NCBI GenBank assembly: GCA_014649155.1
Contig: BMSM01000007.1
Span: 62,001 to 126,000, forward strand
Length of the DNA stretch: 64,000 bases
Reading direction: 5' to 3'
From: Streptomyces griseoviridis
GTDB lineage: Bacteria; Actinomycetota; Actinomycetes; Streptomycetales; Streptomycetaceae
Positions 43,808 through 52,196 of this stretch are shown here, piece after piece. The notes beneath the pieces were generated by a model that searched no databases, had not been told where the DNA came from, and was given only the letters and a program-made list of their open reading frames with translations. The translations under genes and the position numbers were made by a program. Each line of letters starts with the position of its first letter. Positions within the stretch are counted from its first letter, which is position 1.

Positions 43808-44377
43808 TCAGGAACGTGTGTCCGCCGGTGGTGGCAGCCGCCCCGCATCGGTGACCTGGCACGCGGCGGCGTCATGGAGAAGCCGGCTTCGTCCTCGGAG
43901 ACCAGCCATGCTCCCCGGCCGCCGCGAGCCTTCCGCGCGTGGCCACACCTCTTCGACCACGCCTGTGACGGCGTCATCGTCCCGCTCGACGGCGCGGCGG
44001 GCCGGGACCTGGCAGGACCAGCCGTTGCGTGCCGGCAGCTTCCGAACGCCCTCGGCTCGTGCGGGTGGGTGGAAGCACCGGCCGGTCACCGTCCTGATCC
44101 GCGTCAGGGTCCAGCGCTGGTCCTCCCAGCCATGCGGGGCCGGCCCCTTGGCGGGTTCCGCCTCCAGTTGGGCGAACTGCTCCTCGCCGAGTCCCGGCAG
44201 CGACGCCGGGCCTTGCGAGCGCAGGGGCCGCGGGCCGCCTTCCTCCCAGGTCCGCCGCCACCGCTCGCACCGACCGGACGCCGACGCGCGGGTCCCTTGG
44301 CGGTCACTCGCCTCGCGCCGGGTGAACCGCTCGGCCGCCCGGACCCTGACTCCTCGCGGAGTGCTGTCGTGCGGCAG
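43808..44377 (-). pseudogene. IS630-family transposase remnant (N-terminal half)
   Basis: On the minus strand a frame without a start codon reads RWRRTWEEGGPRPLRSQGPASLPGL, QFAQLEAEPAKGPAPHGWEDQRWTL and VRKLPARNGWSCQVPARRAVERDDD. This is the helix-turn-helix part of an IS630-type transposase. Near 43880 the frame changes; the shifted frame continues AWLVSEDEAGFSMTPPRARSP, the region of the first catalytic aspartate. The rest of the DDE domain and the ends are missing. It is a dead insertion sequence. Confidence 0.8.
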
Positions 44378-44444
44378 TCAGCCCGCCACCTTGTGGATAC
44401 CGCACGCCCCGGTCGTGCCGCAGGCGCCCGACACTCGACAGCCC

Positions 44445-46040
44445 CTACGACACTGCGAGTTCCACCGCAGTGGCTGACGGGGTCGAGGTGTTGCGGTGCC
44501 GTACGAAGATCGCTGTGGGGATCGCGATGACGAGCAGGGTGATGCCACCGATGAGCAGTCCGAGGTGGACGGCGTCGGTGAAGGCGCGTGCCGCGGCCTC
44601 CGTGACGGTGTGGGCGAGTCCGGCCGGCAGTGCGGCCGCGGTGTCGCCGTGGACGGCACCGGCGGTGATCTCGGAGGCGTCGGGGGCCGGCACACCCGAG
44701 GTGATCAGCTGGTCTTCGAGGTAGCGGGGGAATCTGGTGGTGACGAGGGTTCCCAGGACGCTGGGGCCGAGGACGGAGCCGATCTGGCGGAACATGTTGA
44801 CGGTCGCGCTGGCCATGCCGGCCTGCAGTCGCGGAACGCTGTTGACAGCTGCGGCCGTCGAGGGGGCGGTGAGCAGTGCCGAGCCGATGCCTGCGACGAG
44901 GAGGCCGGGCCAGAGGGCGCTGTAGCCGGTGAAGGGGCCGATGGCCAGGAGGGCGAGTGCGCCGCCTCCCAGGATGACGAGGCCCGCGGTCAGCATGAGG
45001 GTGAAGCCGACCTTCTGGACGAGGCGTCCGGCGAGTGCGCTGACGACGATGTAAGTGGCGAACATGGCCAGCAGCCGGACCCCGGTGGCCAGTGCGGAGA
45101 GTTGCTGGACGCGTTCCATGTACAGGACGGCGAGCAGGGACGTGCCGACGAAGCCGAACATGGATGCCGCGGCGACGCCCATCACCGCGGTGTAGGAGGC
45201 GTTGCGGAAGAGGCGCAGGTCCAGCATCGGGTCGTGGTGGCGGGCCTCGACGGTGAGGAACAGGACGAGGGAGACGGCGAAGACGCCGTACACGGTGACG
45301 ATGCGGCCCGAGGTGTAGCCGGAGGAGCCGCCCTCGATGATGGCGTAGGTCGCGGACGCGATCACGACGGTTCCCAGCAGAACGCCGGCGAGGTCCAGGC
45401 GCCGGGTCGGGTGCTTCGTCTCGGGCACCATGAAGGGTGTCAGGATCACGGTGACCGCGCCGATCACGACGTCGATCAGGTATACGGCGTGCCAGGTGAA
45501 GCTGCCGAGCAGCAGTCCGGCGCCGAGCGGCCCGACGGCCAGGCCGAGGCCGGAGCAGCCGGCCCATGCGCCGATTGCCCTGGTCCGCTGGTGAGGGTCG
45601 CTGAAGGAGTGGCTGACGATCGACAGGCTGGCGGGGAGGACCGCTGCCCCGCCGACGCCCATGACCGCCTGTGCGGTGATCAGTAGTCCCGTGCTGTCGG
45701 CGGCGTAGGCCAGCAGGCTGCCCGCGGTGAACACGACTGCTCCGCCGAGGAAGACCGCACGGCGTCCGACCAGGTCGGCGAGGGTTCCGGCGAACATCAC
45801 GAGGGTGGCGACGACCAGGGAGTAGGCACTGGTCACCCAGACCAGCGTGCTTGCGGACGGATGCAGATCCTGCTGGATGACGCCGAGGGCGCCGATGGTG
45901 GAGGAGACGTTGACGAACGCCATCATCACGCCGAGGCACACCGTGATCACCCCGCGCCAGGGGTGAACGGGCATCGCGGCCGTGGAGGAAGCGGGAGGGG
46001 GCGCGATACTCACACCCGACGGCTGGCTGCTGTTTTGCAT
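44445..46040 (-). CDS. MFS multidrug transporter, DHA2 (14-helix) type
   Basis: A 531-residue major facilitator with 14 predicted helices. Motifs are GVMMAFVNVSSTIGALGVIQQDL near residue 37 (motif D1-like), LADLVGRRAVFLGG between helices 2 and 3, and GVGGAAVLPASLSIV with GCSGLGLAVGPLGAGLLLGSFTWHAVYLID (motif C). It belongs with EmrB/QacA-type exporters. It is divergent from an HxlR regulator with a shared operator-rich gap. TACCTT lies seven bases before the ATG, so the transcript may be leaderless. The substrate is unknown. Confidence 0.88.
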   Translation of the reverse strand: MQNSSQPSGVSIAPPPASSTAAMPVHPWRGVITVCLGVMMAFVNVSSTIGALGVIQQDLHPSASTLVWVTSAYSLVVATLVMFAGTLADLVGRRAVFLGGAVVFTAGSLLAYAADSTGLLITAQAVMGVGGAAVLPASLSIVSHSFSDPHQRTRAIGAWAGCSGLGLAVGPLGAGLLLGSFTWHAVYLIDVVIGAVTVILTPFMVPETKHPTRRLDLAGVLLGTVVIASATYAIIEGGSSGYTSGRIVTVYGVFAVSLVLFLTVEARHHDPMLDLRLFRNASYTAVMGVAAASMFGFVGTSLLAVLYMERVQQLSALATGVRLLAMFATYIVVSALAGRLVQKVGFTLMLTAGLVILGGGALALLAIGPFTGYSALWPGLLVAGIGSALLTAPSTAAAVNSVPRLQAGMASATVNMFRQIGSVLGPSVLGTLVTTRFPRYLEDQLITSGVPAPDASEITAGAVHGDTAAALPAGLAHTVTEAAARAFTDAVHLGLLIGGITLLVIAIPTAIFVRHRNTSTPSATAVELAVS

Positions 46041-46090
46041 AGCCAGGAAGGTAGCAGCCTGACTTGCAAAAAAGCTAGCCAGGTTAGGAT
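46034..46090. promoter_or_regulatory. Shared operator/promoter region of the HxlR-MFS pair
   Basis: TAGCCAGG is repeated at 46040-46047 and 46076-46083. TTTTGCA at the left and TGCAAAA at the right form an inverted repeat. -10-like hexamers face each way: TACCTT for the transporter and TAGGAT six bases before the HxlR ATG. Confidence 0.5.
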
Positions 46091-46096
46091 GGATGC

Positions 46097-46627
46097 ATGG
46101 AACGCGCTGACCTGCACGACAAAGACACGGTGTTCACGCGCACGGGCGATTTCGCCGACCGTGACGCCTTCACGGCGGCCGGCTGGTGCGCCATGGAACG
46201 GTCCCTGGAAGTGGTCGGCACCCGCTCGGCGATGATGCTGGTCAGAGAGGCGTTCTACGGCGGGCGCCGCTTCGACGACCTGGTCCGGCGCACCGGCCTC
46301 GCGGAGACGGTCGCCTCCAAGCGGCTGCGGCAACTGGTGGCCGACGGCCTGATGGAACGGCGGCCCTACCGGGTGCCGGGCGCGCGAACCCGGCACGAAT
46401 ACGTGCTGACCGAGCGAGGCCGCTCCCTGTTCCCGCTTTTCGTCGCATTGATGAACTGGGGAAGTGCGACAGACGGCGGGCGGGGCGGAGTCGAGCTCGC
46501 GCACGCCGGATGCGGCGAGGCACTCCTCCCCGCCGTGCGGTGCGCGGCGGGACACGATGTGGGCATCGAGGAGACCGAGGCGCGGCTCGTCGCCTCCCGG
46601 CCGGCGGCCGACGAGCCGAGCCGGTAG
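46097..46627 (+). CDS. HxlR-family winged-helix regulator (2)
   Basis: A 176-residue protein with the HxlR core: CAMERSLEVVGTRSAMMLVREAFYGGRRFDDLVRRTGLAETVASKRLRQLVADGLMERRPY, then TRHEYVLTERGRSLFPLFVALMNWG. The cysteine at the usual early position (AAGWCAMERSL) is present. The C-terminal tail has further cysteines (HAGCGEALLPAVRCAAG), which is less common. It probably represses the divergent exporter. The start follows TAGGAT by six bases (leaderless). Confidence 0.86.
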   Translation: MERADLHDKDTVFTRTGDFADRDAFTAAGWCAMERSLEVVGTRSAMMLVREAFYGGRRFDDLVRRTGLAETVASKRLRQLVADGLMERRPYRVPGARTRHEYVLTERGRSLFPLFVALMNWGSATDGGRGGVELAHAGCGEALLPAVRCAAGHDVGIEETEARLVASRPAADEPSR

Positions 46628-46661
46628 CCCGCACGGGGCAGCGTCTCCGCCGGCCGCGGCG

Positions 46662-47294
46662 TCAGCCGGCGGAGTCCGCTTCCGGGCCTGCGGGCTCCTG
46701 GGTGGCCCGGTCGCGCAGGAGGCCGCGGGCTTCGTCCAGGATGTCGCGGGACAGGGCGGCGTCGTCGCTGGCGCGGGCGAGCAGGACGGCGCCCACGAGG
46801 AGGGCGAGTTCGGCGAGCGGGCGGTCGACCACGCCGGCGTCGCGTTCGGGACCGTTCAGCCCGTGGAGTCCCTCCGCGAGATCGCGTACGCCCGCGGTGA
46901 ACGACGTGCGCAAGGGAGAGCCGGGCTCGGCGCGGGCCGCGTCGGCGGCCACGGCGGCGGCCGGGCAGCCGTCGGCAGGGTGGTCCCGATGCGACTCCGA
47001 GAGGTACCTGGCAAGGAAGGCGTCGCGGGCCGACACGGCGCCGGGCGGAGCCGGTTCGTCCGCGATCCGGTCCATGGCGGCACGGCGCTCGGTGAACGCC
47101 ACCGCGAGCGCCTGGGCGAGGAGGTCGTCCTTCGAGGCGAAGTGCCGGTAGAACCCCCCGTGGGTCAGCCCTGCGGAAGCCATCACCTCCGGCACGCTGA
47201 CGCGCTCGGGCCCCTTCTCGCGGATCAGCCGTGACGCGTTCTCGACCACTTGCCGCCGGTGCTGCTCCGTCACCTCTCGCGACATACGAGGCAT
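46662..47294 (-). CDS. TetR-family regulator of the SDR/tautomerase unit
   Basis: A 210-residue TetR-type protein. The helix-turn-helix is near residues 12-58 (VVENASRLIREKGPERVSVPEVMASAGLTHGGFYRHFASKDDLLAQAL). The C-terminal domain, with CPAAAVAADAARAEP, resembles AcuR/NemR-like regulators that answer to electrophiles; the cysteine there is notable. It is divergent from the SDR gene, with a perfect palindrome between them. Confidence 0.85.
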   Translation of the reverse strand: MPRMSREVTEQHRRQVVENASRLIREKGPERVSVPEVMASAGLTHGGFYRHFASKDDLLAQALAVAFTERRAAMDRIADEPAPPGAVSARDAFLARYLSESHRDHPADGCPAAAVAADAARAEPGSPLRTSFTAGVRDLAEGLHGLNGPERDAGVVDRPLAELALLVGAVLLARASDDAALSRDILDEARGLLRDRATQEPAGPEADSAG

Positions 47295-47370
47295 GCCCGC
47301 GCCCTCTTTCTCCCATGTCCCCGACCCACCGGCCCCGCGGTGATCAGCCTACGGCAGCACCACCCTATTT

Positions 47371-47390
47371 TAGATGATGCCGATCATCTA
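47371..47390. promoter_or_regulatory. TetR operator palindrome
   Basis: TAGATGAT-GCCG-ATCATCTA, a perfect 8-base inverted repeat with 4-base spacer, between the TetR and SDR genes. It is AT-rich against its surroundings and is very probably the operator. Confidence 0.75.
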
Positions 47391-47479
47391 TCGTGTGGCT
47401 AGCTACTGCACGCGTCGTCGCGAACCGCCCTGCGGCGCGACAACACGTGCCCGGACGCAACTCACACCGAGGAACGCGC

Positions 47480-48184
47480 ATGACGGCAGTCGAAGGTTCC
47501 ATCGCCCTGGTCACAGGTGGCCAACGAGGCATCGGCAAGGCATTCGTAGAACGACTCCTGGCCCGGGGCGCCACGAAGGTGTACGCCACCGCCCGCGACC
47601 CGCGCCCCAGCGACGACCCCCGCGTCGAAGCAGTCTTCCTCGACGTCACACACGGCTACTCCGTGACCGACTTGGCCGAGAAGGCGCGCGACGTCGACAT
47701 CGTCATCAACAACGCAGGCGTGCTCCACCCGGCTCCCCTGCTCACCGGCGACCTCGCGCAGGTCTTCGCCACCTTCGACACCAACGTCTACGGCCCGCTG
47801 CGCGTCGCCCAGGCGTTCGCCCCCATCCTGGCCGACAACGGCGGCGGGGCCCTGGTCAACATCCACTCGTTGCTCTCCTGGGCGGCGGGAAGCGGCGCCT
47901 ACGGAGCCTCCAAGGCGGCCCTGTGGTCGCTGACGAACTCCCTGCGCATCGAACTCGCCGCACAGCACACCCAGGTCGTCGGCGTCCACCTGGGATTCGC
48001 CGACACCGAGATGGTCGCGGCCATCCCCACCCAGAAGATCGCGCCCACCGACGTGGCACGCATCGTCCTGGACGGCGTCGAGCGCGGCGAGAGCGAGGTC
48101 CTCGTCGACGAGGTCACCCGCACGTTCAAGGCGGCGCTCGCCGGCCCGGTCGAGGGCCTCGCCCTGCCCGCTCCGCGCCGCTGA
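47480..48184 (+). CDS. Short-chain dehydrogenase/reductase
   Basis: A 234-residue classical SDR. Cofactor motif ALVTGGQRGIGKAFVERLL is at residues 9-27, NNAG near residue 77, and the catalytic Ser-Tyr-Lys in HSLLSWAAGSGAYGASKAAL near 130-145. ATARD after the second strand suggests NADP(H). The start ATG is set by GAGGA six bases upstream. It is followed by a tautomerase gene 43 bases later and controlled in all likelihood by the divergent TetR protein. The substrate is unknown. Confidence 0.88.
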   Translation: MTAVEGSIALVTGGQRGIGKAFVERLLARGATKVYATARDPRPSDDPRVEAVFLDVTHGYSVTDLAEKARDVDIVINNAGVLHPAPLLTGDLAQVFATFDTNVYGPLRVAQAFAPILADNGGGALVNIHSLLSWAAGSGAYGASKAALWSLTNSLRIELAAQHTQVVGVHLGFADTEMVAAIPTQKIAPTDVARIVLDGVERGESEVLVDEVTRTFKAALAGPVEGLALPAPRR

Positions 48185-48227
48185 GCCCCGGCAGCCCGCA
48201 CTCCGACGCCCTCATCCGGAGGAACTC

Positions 48228-48653
48228 ATGCCGCTCTGGACCATCTACCACCCGCCCGGCGCCTACACCCCCCAGCAGAAGAAGCGGTTCTCCGCCGACA
48301 TCACCGGCTTCTACACCCGTTACGGAAACCTGCCGGCCTTCTACGTCGTCACCGTCTTCCAGGAGATCGACGCAGACTCCTTCCTCATCGGAGGCGAGCC
48401 CACAGCGACATCCGTAAGGATCAAAGCCGACCACATCGCCGTCCACACCAAGGACCCCGGCATCCGGGTCAGGACGCGCCAGATCCTGACGCGCATCCTC
48501 GCCCCTCACACCACCGAGCGCGGCCTGTACTGCGAGTTCCACATCGACGAAACCCCCCGTGACCTCTGGATGCTCGACGGCATCGCCCCGCCCCCGCCCG
48601 AGAGCGAAGCCCACCAGCTCTGGGTCGAGAAGAACCGGCCCATCCCCTACTGA
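48228..48653 (+). CDS. Tautomerase-superfamily protein
   Basis: A 141-residue protein starting Met-Pro, so the mature N-terminal proline can act as the catalytic base of the tautomerase/cis-CaaD superfamily. The pattern PLWTIYHPPGAYTPQQKKRFSADIT, FYVVTVFQEI and the long C-terminal tail ending LWVEKNRPIPY match the oxalocrotonate-tautomerase-like group (Tautomerase_3). A GGAGG site precedes the ATG. It shares an operon with the SDR, hinting at a small catabolic or detoxifying unit for unsaturated carbonyl compounds. Confidence 0.82.
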   Translation: MPLWTIYHPPGAYTPQQKKRFSADITGFYTRYGNLPAFYVVTVFQEIDADSFLIGGEPTATSVRIKADHIAVHTKDPGIRVRTRQILTRILAPHTTERGLYCEFHIDETPRDLWMLDGIAPPPPESEAHQLWVEKNRPIPY

Positions 48654-48799
48654 GCGCACACCGGCCGGCGCACGCTCCGGTGCCAGGCGTGGCCGCCGCC
48701 CGGCACCGGCAGGCCGGCAGCGGGCAGGGCCCGTACTCATCGCCGCGTGCAGGTCCTGCCGTACTCGCGGCGGCTCCGCGCCGGACCACCCCACGCTCC

Positions 48800-48984
48800 G
48801 GCGGCAGGGGCCCTTCCCTTACGAACCACTTCTGCGGCGGACATCGCTCCCGGTGGGGAGGAGGGCGCCGTCGATCAGGACGGCCTCCCCACCCTGCCGG
48901 GCGGTCTTCTCGCACGCGCGGGGCCTGTGCGGCGCGCGGTCCGATCACCTCGTCCCGCCAGCGCCGGACGGTGGACTCGGTCAC
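48800..48984 (-). pseudogene. Transposase remnant (IS5/DDE_Tnp_4 type)
   Basis: On the minus strand, VTESTVRRWRDEVIGPRAAQAPR, then after a frame change ARQGGEAVLIDGALLPTG. This is the N-terminal region of an IS5-related transposase in which the first catalytic aspartate lies in LIDG. The catalytic core beyond it is lost. It abuts the oppositely oriented IS630 remnant, as if one element landed in another. Confidence 0.6.
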
Positions 48985-49557
48985 AGTCAGCGATCTCGCG
49001 GATCCGGCGGGCCTTCGCCCTTGCTCCGCACCGGTCGCAGACGTTCAAGCTGTCCACCGACCCGCTGTCCATCGACAAGGTCCGCGACGTCGTCGGCCTC
49101 TGCCTCGACCCGCCGGAGAAGGCACTGGTGCTCTGTGTGGACGAGAAGTCGCAGATCCGGGCCCTGGACCGGTCCCAGCCGGTCCTGCCGATGATGCCCG
49201 GCGTCCCCGAACGCCGCAGCCACGACTACGTCCGCGCCGGCACCACCACCCTGTTCGCAGCCCTGGAAGCGGCCACCGGCAAGGTCATCGGCTCGCTCCA
49301 CCGCCGCCACCGGGCCGCCGAGTTCAAGAAGTTCCTCGCCGAACTCGACAAGGAGGTTCCGGCCGGCCTCCAGGTCCACCTGATCCTCGACAACTACGCG
49401 ACCCACAAGACACCCGACATCAAGAAGTGGCTGCCGGCCCATTCCCGGGTTCCACCCGCACTTCACGCCCACCAGCGCGTCCTGGCTGAACCTGGTCGAG
49501 CGATGGTTCGCCGAACCGACCCAGAAGAAACTCAAGCGCGGGGTCCACCGCTCCGTC
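48966..49557 (+). pseudogene. IS630-family transposase remnant (second element)
   Basis: An open frame reads QSAISRIRRAFALAPHRSQTFKLSTDP, then ALVLCVDEKSQIRALDRSQPVLPMMPG (first catalytic Asp) and VHLILDNYATHKTPDIKKWL (second Asp). Near 49445 the frame changes and continues FTPTSASWLNLVERWFAEPTQKKLKRG with the catalytic Glu. The N-terminus has a short internal deletion and the C-terminus is cut. It differs from the left-hand IS630 remnant in type and strand. Confidence 0.85.
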
Positions 49558-49758
49558 CTGGACGAGGACGAGGCTCGGATCGCCACATCGGCGCTCGACG
49601 ACGCCTCAGACCTTGCGACCACGTACGGCCGCGACTGGCCCGAGGAGACAGCGCCCCGCCTGGTGAAGACACTCGTACTGAAGTCGGCCGCCCGTTGCAT
49701 GCGCGACCCCGAGGGCCACACGCAAAGCCGGGCCGGGGACGAGACGCCCGCCCGGTGA
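49558..49758 (+). pseudogene. Phage head-tail connector fragment (Gp19/Gp15/Gp42-like)
   Basis: In frame with the end of the transposase remnant: LDEDEARIATSALDDASDLATTYGRDWPEE, PRLVKTLVLKSAARCMRDPEGHTQSRAGDETPAR and stop, 66 residues. The LDDAS, RDWP and R-x-P-E-G-x-x-Q pattern is what I know from phage connector/adaptor proteins. The family N-terminus and the last part are missing. It is the only direct phage gene trace in the window and supports a prophage origin for the island. Confidence 0.6.
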
Positions 49759-49836
49759 GACGTCGATTGCTGCCCGACCTCACCATCCGGGCACCCATCG
49801 ACCTGCAGGGACAAGAGAGCAACCAGGCGGCGTCAC

Positions 49837-49856
49837 GTGACCAACGCGTGACCAAC
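49837..49856. repeat. Tandem GTGACCAAC pair, probable right island end
   Basis: GTGACCAAC at 49837-49845 and 49848-49856. It matches the pair at 41810-41830 in sequence and orientation and lies 36 bases from the end of the next core gene. Confidence 0.5.
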
Positions 49857-49892
49857 AGTGGTCAGGAACAGCCAGAAACACCCGGATGAGGC

Positions 49893-50744
49893 TCACCCGT
49901 GCCGGCGACGGCGGGCAAGCAGGTACGCGCCCCCGCCGAGGCCCACCAGAGCGGCGGCCGTGAGGGTCAGCGCGGTGGTCGTACCGCTGTCGCTGCCCGT
50001 GCTCGCCAGGGTCCCCGGGACCGTCGAGTGCGTGGACGGTCCGGGGACGACCGCGGCCCGGGGTGTGGTGCTGGACGGACTGGGCGCCGGCGGAGCGCTG
50101 GTGGCGGGGGCGGGCGTGTCCGGGGTCCCGCTCGGCGAGGGAGCGGGGGGCGTGGTCCCCGGTGTCGCGCCGGGGGGCGTCGACGCGCCGGGGGTCGGTG
50201 CCGGGCTGTCGGCGGGGGGCGGGGTCGCGCACTCGGTGCCCCCGTTCCAGTAGGCGATCAGGCTGTCGTCCATCTGCCCCACCGGATAGTGCGGCAGCGG
50301 TGCGTCCACGCCGTCGTACGTGCGGTCACCGCTGTACAGGTCGATCTGGCCGAAGCACTCCGGCGCGAACGCGGACACGTCCAGCGCGCTCTGCGCCAGG
50401 TCCTTGGTGAGGACGACCGTGTCGGAGCCCAGGAACGTCTGGGTTCCGGAGGTTTCCCAGGTGGGTCCCTCGGTGCTGTAGGAGGCCAGGGAGACCGCGT
50501 ACCGGCAGCCCTGCGCGGGCTCCTCCTTCAGGCGTACGTCGATCCTGGTCACCGGGGTGTCCTGGGTGATGCGGCCACTCGTCAGCCAGTGCTGTCCGCG
50601 GTCCGCCGTGTACTCGACGCCGACCCGGCCGCAGTCCTTCGCGTCCTCCGCGCGCGCGGGGGTCCCGGCGCAGAGGGGAAGCGACACCGTGAGACCGAGG
50701 ACGACGGCTGCGCCGCGGCAGCGTCCGTTGAAGCGCGAGGGCAC
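49893..50744 (-). CDS. Sortase-anchored surface protein (LAXTG type)
   Basis: A 283-residue exported protein. A signal peptide (GAAVVLGLTVSLPLCAG, cut near AEDAK) precedes a globular domain with four cysteines (DCGRVGVEYTADRGQHW, PECFGQIDLYSGDRTYDG). A long proline/threonine/serine spacer follows, then LASTG, a hydrophobic helix and RRRRHG. LAXTG with such a tail is the class E sortase signal of Streptomyces. The GTG is set by GGGAG six bases upstream. The ligand or structural role is unknown. Confidence 0.85.
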   Translation of the reverse strand: MPSRFNGRCRGAAVVLGLTVSLPLCAGTPARAEDAKDCGRVGVEYTADRGQHWLTSGRITQDTPVTRIDVRLKEEPAQGCRYAVSLASYSTEGPTWETSGTQTFLGSDTVVLTKDLAQSALDVSAFAPECFGQIDLYSGDRTYDGVDAPLPHYPVGQMDDSLIAYWNGGTECATPPPADSPAPTPGASTPPGATPGTTPPAPSPSGTPDTPAPATSAPPAPSPSSTTPRAAVVPGPSTHSTVPGTLASTGSDSGTTTALTLTAAALVGLGGGAYLLARRRRHG

Positions 50745-50995
50745 CTGTTGCTCCCGAGAAGTCGGAGGAAGGGGGTGGGTGGTGTACCGCGGGCGGACGG
50801 CTCTACCGTGCTCTTCGGCACCGGCGGCTCCGTGGCCGCCGCCACCCGCCCGCCGCACCCACCACGGGTCCGGCCATTCCATCTCCGCCCCGCGGCCCGA
50901 CCACCGGGCCGGGGCCGGATCTGCCCGCTCCACCGGGAAGTCTTCCCGTAGGGACATCCGGGCCCGGTCCGTCCGGGGCCCGGCCCGCGCCCGCG

Positions 50996-51430
50996 TCAGT
51001 CCTGCCCCGCCGCCTCCCGGCACAGCAGCCGCAGCGAGCCGTGGCCGGCGAAACAGCGGCGGGCCTCGTCGATCGGGTCCCAGAGCCGGCCGTCCGGAGT
51101 ACGGAGCCAGTGGTCGCCGCCGGACGCCCACCACTCGCCGCCCGTCAGCCGGGCGATCACCTCACCGGCATAGGCGCCGAAGCCGCGCAGCACGGTCTCG
51201 ACCGCCGCGTACGGCGCCTCCTCCTGGCGGATGCCCTCGATCATCCGGTCGACGCGCCACAGGCTCTGCGCCGAGTAGTCGAGCCGCAGCCGCGCGCCCT
51301 CGCGCAGGGCCGACACCGCGTCCGCGGCCCACCGGGCGGGGCGCGTCGCGGCCGGGGGCCGGGCGGCGCCGGTCCCGCCCGGCGTCCGCGGGGTGGTCGT
51401 CGTATGGGTCCACGTGGTCCTCGTCGTCAC
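50996..51430 (-). CDS. Hypothetical protein, DUF6278-like
   Basis: A 144-residue soluble protein. After a threonine-rich start, RLRLDYSAQSLWRVDRMIEGIRQEE and FGAYAGEVIARLTGGEWWASGG, then a late LWDPIDEARRCFAGHGSLRLLC. This pattern recalls a Streptomyces family I associate with DUF6278, with modest certainty. It precedes a badly broken gene on the same strand. No function is known. Confidence 0.6.
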   Translation of the reverse strand: MTTRTTWTHTTTTPRTPGGTGAARPPAATRPARWAADAVSALREGARLRLDYSAQSLWRVDRMIEGIRQEEAPYAAVETVLRGFGAYAGEVIARLTGGEWWASGGDHWLRTPDGRLWDPIDEARRCFAGHGSLRLLCREAAGQD

Positions 51431-51523
51431 ACCGGCAGCAGCGTCGTACGGCGGGGTTTCGTCACGCGGGCCGGGGCGGCTGCCCGGGATCGGCGCAGGA
51501 CCACCACACCTTCACCGCGTCGG

Positions 51524-52016
51524 TCACAGGGGCACCACGCCCAGCCGGTCCGGCAGCCGCAGGCCGGCCGCACCCCGCGCCGGGCCGGCCGTCCCTGCGG
51601 CACCCGCCGCGCGCGCCGCGTGCCCGGCCTCGGCGGGCCCGGGCGACGGCCCGCTCCCCGGCGTCGGACGGCTCCAGGAGGCAGTCCTCCAGGGTGGGGC
51701 CGCCGTCCGCCACGCCGAGGTACCCGGCCATCGCCTCCCGCCCCAGGCAGGTCGTCCACGCCCCCGCTGGCCGGCGCCGCCGCCTCGGCCATCGCGCGGG
51801 CGCCGCCCATGACGTACCCGAAGAGGGCGGGGGCGCCGGTCCGCCCGGCCAGGTCGTTCACGCTGCCCGCGCCGGTCTCGCCCGGGTGCTCCCAGAGCCG
51901 CCACCCGCCCGGTGCGGAGGTCCGCAGAGCCCGGCCGTCCTCGGCGCCGGGCAGCGCCCCGAGTCGGCGAACGGCCGCTCCGCGCGGCCCACGACGAGAT
52001 ACCCCCGGCAGCCCAT
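51524..52016 (-). pseudogene. Frameshifted hypothetical gene
   Basis: The start is good: GGGGGAG then ATG and GCRGYLVVGRAERPFADS. The coding sense then moves between frames: GWRLWEHPGETGAGSVNDLAG and FGYVMGGARAMAEAAAP in a second, GYLGVADGGPTLEDCLLEPSD in a third, and ARGAAGLRLPDRLGVVPL with a stop in a fourth step. At least three frame changes occur in under 500 bases. The family is not recognised. It was once an ordinary cytosolic protein gene. Confidence 0.55.
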
Positions 52017-52196
52017 GCCGGCTCCCCCGCGCCGCCCTGTCGCTCCACGGTGCCCGCCGGTGTCCCCCGCGCGGCTCGACCCGTCCACGGAGCACCACAG
52101 CCGGGGGTGCCCCGCAGCGGGTACCAAGCGATTCCCGCGCCGGCCCGGGACCGGGCCGACGCGGGGCGGCGCGTTCACGCGCGGGCGTGCGCGGGG

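Noticed and set aside
44104..45939. A 611-codon minus-strand frame overlapping the DHA2 exporter
   Set aside because: It is an alternative frame of the exporter; its tail runs through the IS630 remnant in the wrong frame.
49758..49892. A possible integrase C-terminus at the right island end
   Set aside because: The short open frame after the phage fragment has no recognisable catalytic residues; only the repeat pair is reliable.
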